Shown here piece by piece: positions 1-5,552 of a DNA stretch of 9,057 bases (within the stretch, counting starts at the first letter, position 1; each line of letters starts with the position of its first letter). This stretch comes from an uncultured Bacteroidales bacterium (GTDB taxonomy: Bacteria > Bacteroidota > Bacteroidia > Bacteroidales > JAUNSR01). A program made the translations under genes and the position numbers. Where the stretch lies: positions 1 to 9,057 of the forward strand of contig CAMTOW010000059.1 in the NCBI GenBank assembly GCA_947074245.1, in the 5' to 3' direction. Under the pieces are notes generated by a model. That model was given only the letters and a program-made list of their open reading frames with translations. It did no database searches and had not been told where the DNA came from.

Positions 1-286
1 AGAAGAGAGAAAATGATTAGCGCAGATATCAGAGAGCATTATCCACGAAAACAAGGATTAAGACAAATCGTTATAAGGTGTAATTATCATCCGAAAGGGT
101 TATCAGAGAGCATTATCCACGAAAACAAGGATTAAGACTCTTTGTCGATAGACTTTGCTACTTTCTTACAGTCATCAGAGAGCATTATCCACGAAAACAA
201 GGATTAAGACTATCCCTTATGACGTGCCAAAAAGTTAATTAAACGCGAAATCAGAGAGCATTATCCACGAAAACAAGGAACAAGAC
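1..286 (+). CRISPR. CRISPR array, trailer end (four repeats, three complete spacers)
   Basis: Four 37-nt repeats lie at 28-64, 102-138, 174-210 and 250-286. Each begins ATCAGAGAGCATTATCCACG and the first three end in AAAACAAGGATTAAGAC. The complete spacers are 65-101 (37 nt), 139-173 (35 nt) and 211-249 (39 nt); 1-27 is the end of another spacer, so the array continues to the left. Bases flanking the repeats differ, which fixes the repeat at 37 nt. The first three repeats are identical; the fourth ends AACAAGAC instead of ATTAAGAC, as expected of the oldest, leader-distal repeat. This puts the leader to the left and transcription on the + strand. In that orientation the last 8 nt (ATTAAGAC) resemble the ATTGAAAC-type 5' handle of type I and III crRNAs, and spacers of varying length near 37 nt also fit. 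The repeat holds only a weak 4-bp stem (ATCC/GGAT). No cas gene is in view, so the subtype is not assigned. Confidence 0.97.
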
Positions 287-441
287 AGAAAACCATTCCA
301 ACCAAACAAACCTCACCTCCCATCCCCCCAATCCCCAATAAAATTAAAAAACCACCCTTTCCTCCCCATCCATCCCTGTATGGCATCCAACAAAACCGTA
401 AAAGACATTGTTATTATCATATACTTTAAAAATGATATAAA

Positions 442-714
442 ATGGACACTTCAAAAATGAAAGGCAAATTGGTAATGGTGACAGATTCCGTTTCCGGCAA
501 AGGTTTGGAATTTGCGAAATCATTATTGAATGATGGTATCAAAGTAATGATAAACGGTGAAGAACAGGCGGTTATCGTCGAATGTCTGACACAGTTGGCG
601 AAGACGTATCATGCGGATCTGCTTTATGGCGTGCCGGGTGTGATTCTGTCTGTCGATGAGTATAAGAATTTCTTTGGCAAACCTCATATCGATATGGTGG
701 TTACCGCTCCATAA
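442..714 (+). CDS. truncated short-chain dehydrogenase/reductase (SDR) fragment, 90 aa
   Basis: The 90-residue product matches only the N-terminal half of the SDR Rossmann fold. Residues 7-23 resemble the first beta strand and dinucleotide loop (KGKLVMVTDSVSGKGLE against the usual TGxxxGxG), with Asp15 in place of the first glycine. Residues 83-90 (IDMVVTAP) sit where the DxLVNNAG strand normally is. The protein stops there, so the catalytic Ser, the YxxxK motif and the substrate-binding half are all missing; normal SDRs are about 250 residues. The remaining 3' half is not visible downstream. It cannot be a working SDR oxidoreductase by itself. It could be a decayed gene remnant or a small protein kept for another reason. 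In favour of a real transcription unit are an ATG in an A-rich leader without Shine-Dalgarno, and an intrinsic terminator about 80 nt after the stop. It lies between the CRISPR array and the thiamin operon and has no functional partner nearby. Confidence 0.65.
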   Translation: MDTSKMKGKLVMVTDSVSGKGLEFAKSLLNDGIKVMINGEEQAVIVECLTQLAKTYHADLLYGVPGVILSVDEYKNFFGKPHIDMVVTAP

Positions 715-795
715 ATTGATTGCCTGCGAGACAGTAATCCGGAGATCCGGTAATTAGCCGATACTTACCTCCGATTCGTCTCTTTAAATACGAAG

Positions 796-848
796 AATCT
801 CCCTACGATCCGATTGCTTTGGCATAACCGGATGTAGGGAGATTTTTT
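796..848 (+). terminator. rho-independent terminator after the SDR fragment
   Basis: AATCTCCCTAC (796-806) pairs perfectly with GTAGGGAGATT (834-844). After a one-base bulge (G807), ATCCG (808-812) pairs with CGGAT (829-833). The loop is 16 nt and the stem runs into a T6 tract at 843-848. It ends transcription from the left and insulates the thiamin operon from it. Confidence 0.85.
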
Positions 849-1054
849 ATGTATATCCTTCCTTTACAGGACATTTACTCGGATTCTTGCCTGCTTATTT
901 TTTAAATCCTGCCTGTCGTTTGCCTGATATGCGCCTTGGTTTTATTCGTTTAATGCCGTGAAAACGATTGTTTATCCACCTTTAATTGATCGTTTAAACG
1001 GCTTTTTACGATCATTTATCGGTAAGAAAACGAGAAATGATCAGGCGCATTATT

Positions 1055-1089
1055 TTTGGTACACAGTAACTAAATTTTTATTTACTTTG
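1055..1089 (+). promoter_or_regulatory. probable Bacteroidetes-type promoter of the thiamin operon
   Basis: TTACTTTG at 1082-1089 matches 7 of 8 positions of the Bacteroidetes -7 element TAnnTTTG. A TTTG at 1055-1058 could serve as the -33 element, but the 23-nt gap is slightly longer than the usual 19-21. Transcription would start near 1094-1097, just before the conserved GGGGTGCC of the TPP aptamer, which supports the assignment. Confidence 0.45.
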
Positions 1090-1094
1090 CAGTC

Positions 1095-1182
1095 GAATAA
1101 GGGGTGCCCGGATCCGAATACGGATTTCGAGCTGAGATCATACCCATTGAACCTGTACGGGTAATGCCGTCGTAGGAAACAG
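1095..1182 (+). ncRNA. TPP riboswitch (THI-box aptamer)
   Basis: The segment carries the conserved core of the thiamin pyrophosphate aptamer in the right order: GGGGTGCC (1101-1108), a P3 hairpin ATCCG/CGGAT (1112-1116 with 1121-1125), CTGAGA (1132-1137), ATACCC (1140-1145), GAACCTG (1149-1155), GGGTAATGCCG (1159-1169) and CGTAGGAAA (1171-1179). This aptamer binds TPP and normally turns expression off when TPP is plentiful. It sits in the leader of a receptor, transporter and kinase operon that would supply TPP, so regulation and gene content agree. No GC-rich terminator lies between the aptamer and the ATG at 1259, so control is more likely at translation start than by transcription termination. 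A candidate expression platform is listed separately. Confidence 0.96.
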
Positions 1183-1208
1183 ATGCTCATTCGGTTTTGC
1201 TTCTTCAA

Positions 1209-1268
1209 CTCCTTTTTCATAGTTATCAATCAATTGATTTTGCTTAAAATTATTTTTTATGAAAAAGG
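1209..1268 (+). promoter_or_regulatory. candidate riboswitch expression platform: start-codon-masking hairpin
   Basis: CCTTTTTCATAG (1211-1222) can pair with 1257-1268, which covers the ATG and first codons of the receptor gene. Ten pairs are perfect over ATGAAAAAGG, one further A-T pair follows, then a G-U pair; the loop is 34 nt. CTCCTTTTTC (1209-1218) can instead pair with GAATAAGGGG (1095-1104) at the 5' edge of the TPP aptamer, with 8 Watson-Crick pairs, one G-U and one mismatch. The two pairings exclude each other. Inference: folding of the aptamer around TPP would free 1209-1218 to mask the start codon. The pairing is seen directly; the switching is not shown. Confidence 0.5.
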
Positions 1269-3457
1269 TTTTTCTTTTTTCTTCTTTCGCGCTTTCATCA
1301 CTAACTGCTCTTATTGCGCAAGAACTCCCTTCCGATACATTGAAACGGGTGAATCTGGAGGAAGTAATCGTCAAAGGTACTCGCCTGACCTCGGATATTC
1401 CAATGGCTTATACGACTGTTTCCCGTGAGGAAATGGCGAAGAACAATTACGGACAGGATATCCCCTATCTGATCTCTCAAACGCCTTCGGTGATCGTTAC
1501 GTCCGACGCGGGTACGGGTATCGGCTATACCAGTTTCAGGGTGCGCGGGACGGATGCCAACCGAATCAACATCACAGTAAACGGCGTGCCGGTTAATGAT
1601 TCTGAATCGCACACGGTGTTTTGGGTTAATATGCCCGATTTCGCTTCTTCGACCGAAGATGTTCAGATTCAGCGCGGTGCGGGAACGTCGACCAACGGCC
1701 CGGCTTCATTCGGGGCATCGATCGGATTGCAGACTTTGCGCCCGACGATGAAACCCTATGCCGAATACAACACTTCTGCCGGATCGTTCCAAACGTACAA
1801 GAATACGTTTATGGGCGGTACGGGATTGCTCTACGATCATTTCGTATTCGAAGCCCGTTATTCGAAAATCAAAAGCGACGGGTTTATCGACCGCGCCAAG
1901 GCGAATCTATCGTCTTATTTCGGTTCCGCAACCTATTATTCAGGATCGACCGTCATCAAATACCAGGCCTTTGGTAGCGCCGAGCGAACCAATCAGGCTT
2001 GGAACGGGGTTCCGTCTGACAGCATCGCCAACGGCAACCGCACCTATAATTCCTGCGGAGAGTATATCGAAGACGGGATCGTAAAATATTATGATCAGAC
2101 CGATAATTACTGGCAGAATCACAACCACCTGAGCGCCGCTCACAAGTTTAATCCGGAATGGGATATGAACCTGACGATGCACTACACGCACGGGAAAGGA
2201 TATTATGAGGATTATAAAGCGAACGCGAAATTCGGTTCGTACAACCTGACTCCGTTCCTCGACAAAGACGGCAATGAGGTGAAGCGTTCGGACCTGGTGC
2301 GTCGGAAATGGCTTCGCAACAAGTTCTACGGAGGTATTTACAATGTATCGTATACCGGAACCCGATTGACGGCTACATTGGGAACCGCAGTCAATAATTA
2401 CGACGGCGATCATTTCGGCCGGGTGATCTGGGTGAAGAATTACAACAATCTCTCGCCGGATCATGAATATTACAAAAGCAACGGTACGAAGCTCGATTAC
2501 AACGTGTTCGTGAAAGGAAACTATCGTTTTACGGAGGAGTTGAACGGGTATCTTGATTTGCAATATCGCGGCATCAAATACAAGGTGGAAGGTACCGACG
2601 ACAAAGCGGGTGAGATTTATGTGGATAAGCATTTCAATTTCTTCAACCCGAAAGCCGGACTGAATTATCAGAAAAACGGACATACGGCTTTCGCCTCGTT
2701 TGCCATCGCCAACCGCGAACCCAACCGAAACAACTTTACCGAAGCCGCAGAATACGAGCGTCCGAAGCATGAAACGCTCTACGATTATGAGGCGGGATAT
2801 TCGTATCACTCAAATCGATGGACGGTAGGCGCGAACCTGTATTACATGGATTATAAAAACCAGTTGATCCTGACCGGAAAGATTTCCGATATCGGCGAAG
2901 CGCTCACTTCCAACATCAAAGACTCGTATCGCGCGGGAATCGAGATTACGGGTGGTGTAAAAATTCTGCCTTGGTTGGCATGGAGCGGAAACTTCGCTTA
3001 CAGCGCCAATAAGATCAAAGGATTCGTTGAATATGTGGACAACTGGGATGGCGATGCGGTCGTGGTGGATCATGGGAAAACCAACATCGCTTTCTCGCCG
3101 GATATCGTAGTCAATTCGATCTTCGCATTCAGCTACAAAGGGTTTTCGGCGGATTTCAGTTCGGTATATGTAGGGCGCCAGTATCTGGACAACACGTCTT
3201 GCAAAAACCGGTCGATCGATCCGTATTTCGTAAACAACCTGTTGCTGGGCTATACGTTCAAACCCAAATTCATGAAAGAGATCGCGTTGGGCTTCCGCGT
3301 CAACAACCTCTTCAACACGAAATACGAAACAAACGGATGGGTATATACCGCCGTATCGGAATCGGCAGGCTATACGCTCGAGAACCGATATAAAGAAGAC
3401 GGATACTTCACTCAGGCGGGTACGAACGTGATGGGATCGATCGCGTTTCGTTTCTGA
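1259..3457 (+). CDS. TonB-dependent outer-membrane receptor, probable thiamin/TPP uptake
   Basis: This 732-residue protein has a signal peptide at about 1-20 (Lys2-Lys3, a hydrophobic Ser/Phe/Leu core, cleavage near Ala20-Gln21). LEEVIVKGTR at 33-42 resembles the segment at the start of TonB plugs. A plug domain follows to about residue 160 (with FRVRGTDANRINITVNGVPV and a VQIQRGAGTSTNG stretch), then a long beta-barrel rich in aromatic and polar strands, ending in Phe as outer-membrane barrels usually do. There is no N-terminal carboxypeptidase-regulatory-like domain, so it is not of the SusC type. Such proteins take up scarce ligands across the outer membrane using energy from TonB-ExbBD, which is not in the window. 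The thiamin specificity is inferred from the TPP riboswitch in the leader and the downstream transporter and kinase genes, an arrangement known in Bacteroides. The ATG at 1259 gives a clean signal peptide and is preceded by an AT-rich leader without Shine-Dalgarno. Confidence 0.93.
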   Translation: MKKVFLFSSFALSSLTALIAQELPSDTLKRVNLEEVIVKGTRLTSDIPMAYTTVSREEMAKNNYGQDIPYLISQTPSVIVTSDAGTGIGYTSFRVRGTDANRINITVNGVPVNDSESHTVFWVNMPDFASSTEDVQIQRGAGTSTNGPASFGASIGLQTLRPTMKPYAEYNTSAGSFQTYKNTFMGGTGLLYDHFVFEARYSKIKSDGFIDRAKANLSSYFGSATYYSGSTVIKYQAFGSAERTNQAWNGVPSDSIANGNRTYNSCGEYIEDGIVKYYDQTDNYWQNHNHLSAAHKFNPEWDMNLTMHYTHGKGYYEDYKANAKFGSYNLTPFLDKDGNEVKRSDLVRRKWLRNKFYGGIYNVSYTGTRLTATLGTAVNNYDGDHFGRVIWVKNYNNLSPDHEYYKSNGTKLDYNVFVKGNYRFTEELNGYLDLQYRGIKYKVEGTDDKAGEIYVDKHFNFFNPKAGLNYQKNGHTAFASFAIANREPNRNNFTEAAEYERPKHETLYDYEAGYSYHSNRWTVGANLYYMDYKNQLILTGKISDIGEALTSNIKDSYRAGIEITGGVKILPWLAWSGNFAYSANKIKGFVEYVDNWDGDAVVVDHGKTNIAFSPDIVVNSIFAFSYKGFSADFSSVYVGRQYLDNTSCKNRSIDPYFVNNLLLGYTFKPKFMKEIALGFRVNNLFNTKYETNGWVYTAVSESAGYTLENRYKEDGYFTQAGTNVMGSIAFRF

Positions 3458-3495
3458 TCGGGAGAAAGATAAAAAGTATATAATCAATAAATCTG

Positions 3496-3524
3496 ACAGC
3501 CCGGAACAGATACCGGGCTGTTTT
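3496..3524 (+). terminator. terminator-like hairpin inside the thiamin operon
   Basis: ACAGCCCGG (3496-3504) and CCGGGCTGT (3513-3521) form a perfect 9-bp stem with an 8-nt loop, followed by a short TTTT and then AATTTC. It lies 38 nt after the receptor stop and 16 nt before the pnuT start. The short T tract suggests partial termination or 3'-end stabilisation of the receptor transcript, giving less transporter and kinase than receptor. Confidence 0.65.
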
Positions 3525-3540
3525 AATTTCTGATGGTTTT

Positions 3541-4152
3541 ATGATTGAGAATGATCTATTTTGGATGTGGTTGGAATATGCCGGGGTCATAACCGGATTC
3601 ATCTATCTCTGGCTGGAAATCAAGCAGAAGCCTTCGATGTGGCTTTTGGGTGGAATCTGCTCGTTCCTCTATGTGTTTATTTTCGCTTTTTCGCGGATCT
3701 ATGCCGATATGGGGTTCAATATCTATAATTTTGTGATTAGCATTTACGGGTTTTACCAATGGCGGAAATCGCTGTCGGGCGATGCGAAAGCAGAGAGAAA
3801 AGAAAGCCGGCTCGAATATCGCCGCCTGAACGCGCGCCGGTTTGCAGCGATTTCGGGTGTCACTCTCGCCATTTACGTGGTGATCGCGGCTTTGCTGAAT
3901 TATCTGACCGATTCGCCGATTCCGTTCGGAGACGCGTTCACGACTACGCTGAGCATCGTGGCGACCTGGCTGCTTGCCAAACGCTATATCGAGCAATGGC
4001 TCTTCTGGGTGGTGGTGAATCTGGTTTCGATTTATCTGTATTACCTGCGCGGACTCTACCCGACGATGGTTTTGTATTCGGTTTATGCGATCGTAGCGTT
4101 CGTGGGATATGCTGTCTGGAAAAAGAAAGGAACTTATTATGAAGAAGCGTGA
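3541..4152 (+). CDS. pnuT: PnuC-family inner-membrane thiamin transporter (PnuT)
   Basis: The 203-residue product is almost entirely hydrophobic, with about seven membrane segments (roughly 11-27, 31-50, 57-74, 103-122, 133-147, 153-171 and 175-193). A charged loop at 75-100 separates the first three from the rest. YGFYQWRK at 70-76, the NLVSIYLYYLRGLYPTMVLY region at 160-179 and the overall size are typical of the PnuC/PnuT family of facilitated vitamin transporters. These let the unmodified vitamin through, and a cytoplasmic kinase then traps it. PnuC members carry nicotinamide riboside. Here the TPP riboswitch upstream and the thiamin pyrophosphokinase overlapping the 3' end point to thiamin. 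The ATG at 3541 directly follows the intercistronic hairpin. The last 14 nt overlap the next gene. Confidence 0.9.
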   Translation: MIENDLFWMWLEYAGVITGFIYLWLEIKQKPSMWLLGGICSFLYVFIFAFSRIYADMGFNIYNFVISIYGFYQWRKSLSGDAKAERKESRLEYRRLNARRFAAISGVTLAIYVVIAALLNYLTDSPIPFGDAFTTTLSIVATWLLAKRYIEQWLFWVVVNLVSIYLYYLRGLYPTMVLYSVYAIVAFVGYAVWKKKGTYYEEA

Positions 4153-4777
4153 ATTTGACTGCGTCGTAGTCGCCAATGGAAAATTTCCGACGGCGCCGCA
4201 GGTTTTGGAGTATCTGAAAGATGCGCCGTATGTGATCGCATGTGACGGTGCGTTGAGCAAACTGCTCCATCATGATCTGACTCCCGACGCGATCGTGGGA
4301 GATTTGGACAGTTTATCGTCCGAATTGAAGAGGATCTGGGAGGAACGGATTTTTCACGACGCGGATCAGGAAACCAACGATCTGACGAAGTCGATGAAAT
4401 TCGCCCGCGAAAAAGGATTCGAAAAGATACTTATCCTGGCGGCGACGGGGCTTCGGGAAGATCACATGCTGGGCAATATATCGCTCTTGCTGACGTATCG
4501 GGATTGGTTTGACGAAGTGGTCATGATGTCGGATTACGGATATTTCGTGCCGATAACGACCACCACGGTCTTCGACAGTTTCGAAGGGCAGCAGATCTCT
4601 CTTTTCTCGCTTTATCCGCATGGGGAGTTATCGACCGAAGGGTTGCTCTACCCCATCTGCCAACGGCAACTTCACGCTTGGTGGGAAGGCACGCTCAACG
4701 AATCGACGGGAAACAAATTCATCATCCGGCTGGATGGCGAAAACAATGTGATCGTTTATTTCAAATGGGGAAAATAA
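4139..4777 (+). CDS. thiN: thiamin pyrophosphokinase
   Basis: The enzyme transfers pyrophosphate from ATP to thiamin, giving TPP in the cytoplasm. The 212-residue product shows the family motifs in order: CDGA at 35-38, GDLDS at 54-58 (metal and phosphate binding), DQETND at 76-81, GLREDHMLGN at 104-113 in the catalytic N-terminal domain, and STGNKF at 189-194 in the beta-rich C-terminal thiamin-binding domain. The length is typical. An in-frame ATG exists at 4109, but 4139 is preferred: it starts the protein just before the first beta strand, and a purine-rich GAAAGGAA (4125-4132) lies 6 nt upstream. The gene overlaps pnuT by 14 nt in another frame, which suggests translational coupling. TPP made here would feed back on the riboswitch at the head of the operon. 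Its 3' end overlaps the convergent peptidase gene by 17 nt. Confidence 0.94.
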   Translation: MKKREFDCVVVANGKFPTAPQVLEYLKDAPYVIACDGALSKLLHHDLTPDAIVGDLDSLSSELKRIWEERIFHDADQETNDLTKSMKFAREKGFEKILILAATGLREDHMLGNISLLLTYRDWFDEVVMMSDYGYFVPITTTTVFDSFEGQQISLFSLYPHGELSTEGLLYPICQRQLHAWWEGTLNESTGNKFIIRLDGENNVIVYFKWGK

Positions 4778-5465
4778 ATTCTTTCAATTCCTTCTCCAAT
4801 CGGCGATGCGCCCCATCGCAATAGCGATTCAGCAACCGGTGAAACCCTTCGCCGTGGTTCATTTCGGTGCAATGCGTGAGTTCATGGAGAATCACATAAT
4901 CGACCAGATGGGCCGGCAACATCATCAACCGATAGGATAACGTGATGTTGCGATACGAATCGCATTTGCCAAGACGCTGACGGCCATAGGAGATACTGCA
5001 CTCGTTGTAGTCGATCCCGATCTTGCGCGCCAGTTCGGATAAGCGGGCAGGCAGATAACGATCGGCATAATAACGGAGCACTTTGGTAAGATTCTTAGCG
5101 ATATACTCCTGAACTTCGGGACGGGAATAGTCGGTATCGCACGGACAGATGATCTCAAGGGTTTCTTTCAGAAAACGGCTTTGAAAAAGATTTCCGTATC
5201 CGCTTTCGGTAATCGAAAGCGAAAAGGCACACATTTTCAAAACTGCGTTTTTTTCAAGACGGGGTTTCTGCGCCAGTTTTTCCTGAAGACGGGGTAAATG
5301 GGGACGCTGATCTTCGAAAACCGTACGGATCTGCTTCAGGGTAGCCCGTTCGGGACAGGTGATCTGGATACCGAGCTCGGTCGCCCGGAAAATATAGCGT
5401 TTGGCGGAGGGGTGTCGCTTAATGGTGATGAGTCCTAATTGCGGATCATTTAATAATTCATTCAT
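4761..5465 (-). CDS. YgjP-type (DUF45) zinc metallopeptidase
   Basis: The 234-residue protein matches the YgjP-like/DUF45 metal-dependent hydrolase family. The C-terminal part holds HELTH at 194-198, with Glu195 as the expected catalytic base and two zinc-binding histidines, then NHGEGF at 203-208, whose His204 is the likely third ligand. Upstream, RQRLGKCDS at 162-170 replaces the TRWGSCSS-like motif of the family, followed by the ITLSYRLMMLP strand. The N-terminal 100 residues (KRHPSAKRYIFRA at 17-29) resemble the usual beta-rich start. No signal peptide or membrane segment is seen, so it should be cytoplasmic. The substrate is unknown for this family. It is convergent with thiN, with no terminator between them, and has its own promoter very close to the ATG. 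Confidence 0.85.
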   Translation of the reverse strand: MNELLNDPQLGLITIKRHPSAKRYIFRATELGIQITCPERATLKQIRTVFEDQRPHLPRLQEKLAQKPRLEKNAVLKMCAFSLSITESGYGNLFQSRFLKETLEIICPCDTDYSRPEVQEYIAKNLTKVLRYYADRYLPARLSELARKIGIDYNECSISYGRQRLGKCDSYRNITLSYRLMMLPAHLVDYVILHELTHCTEMNHGEGFHRLLNRYCDGAHRRLEKELKEFIFPI

Positions 5466-5471
5466 ACCTCA

Positions 5472-5504
5472 CAAAGATAGAACATGTATCTCAAAGCGAT
5501 AAAA
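5472..5504 (-). promoter_or_regulatory. probable promoter of the YgjP-type peptidase gene
   Basis: Read on the minus strand, TATCTTTG (5479-5472) matches the Bacteroidetes -7 element TAnnTTTG at every fixed position. About 20 nt upstream, TTTA at 5503-5500 matches 3 of 4 bases of the -33 TTTG and lies in the T tract of the neighbouring terminator. Only 6 nt separate the -7 element from the ATG, so the transcript would be leaderless or nearly so. Confidence 0.5.
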
Positions 5505-5540
5505 AAGCGCTCCGAATTAACATCCGGAGCGCTTTTTTAT
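5499..5540 (-). terminator. bidirectional rho-independent terminator
   Basis: A perfect 16-bp inverted repeat, ATAAAAAAGCGCTCCG (5499-5514) with its complement at 5525-5540, encloses a 10-nt loop. The GC-rich core is flanked by A6 on one side and T6 on the other, so it can work in both directions. On the minus strand it ends transcription of the oxidoreductase gene 13 nt after its stop. On the + strand it could stop read-through from the thiamin operon. Confidence 0.9.
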
Positions 5541-5552
5541 CATAGAACCATT

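Noticed and set aside
958..1164. 68-codon + strand open frame with GTG start
   Set aside because: It runs through the promoter and most of the TPP aptamer, whose conserved bases explain the sequence; the product has no recognisable domain.
1228..1239. AATCAATTGATT palindrome in the receptor leader as a possible terminator
   Set aside because: It is AT-only apart from two pairs, has no usable loop and is not a credible terminator; it falls in the loop of the start-masking hairpin.
1940..2809. Long minus-strand frame opposite the receptor gene (289 codons)
   Set aside because: It is a shadow of the 732-codon receptor frame; the product reads as low-information antisense and has no start context.
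4109..4138. Upstream in-frame ATG for thiamin pyrophosphokinase
   Set aside because: It would overlap pnuT by 44 nt and add ten residues (MLSGKRKELI) before the normal family start; the 4139 ATG has a purine-rich site at a good distance.
3556..4260. Minus-strand frame opposite pnuT and the start of thiN
   Set aside because: Both + strand proteins show clear family motifs, and the antisense product is rich in Arg, His and Ser with no domain.
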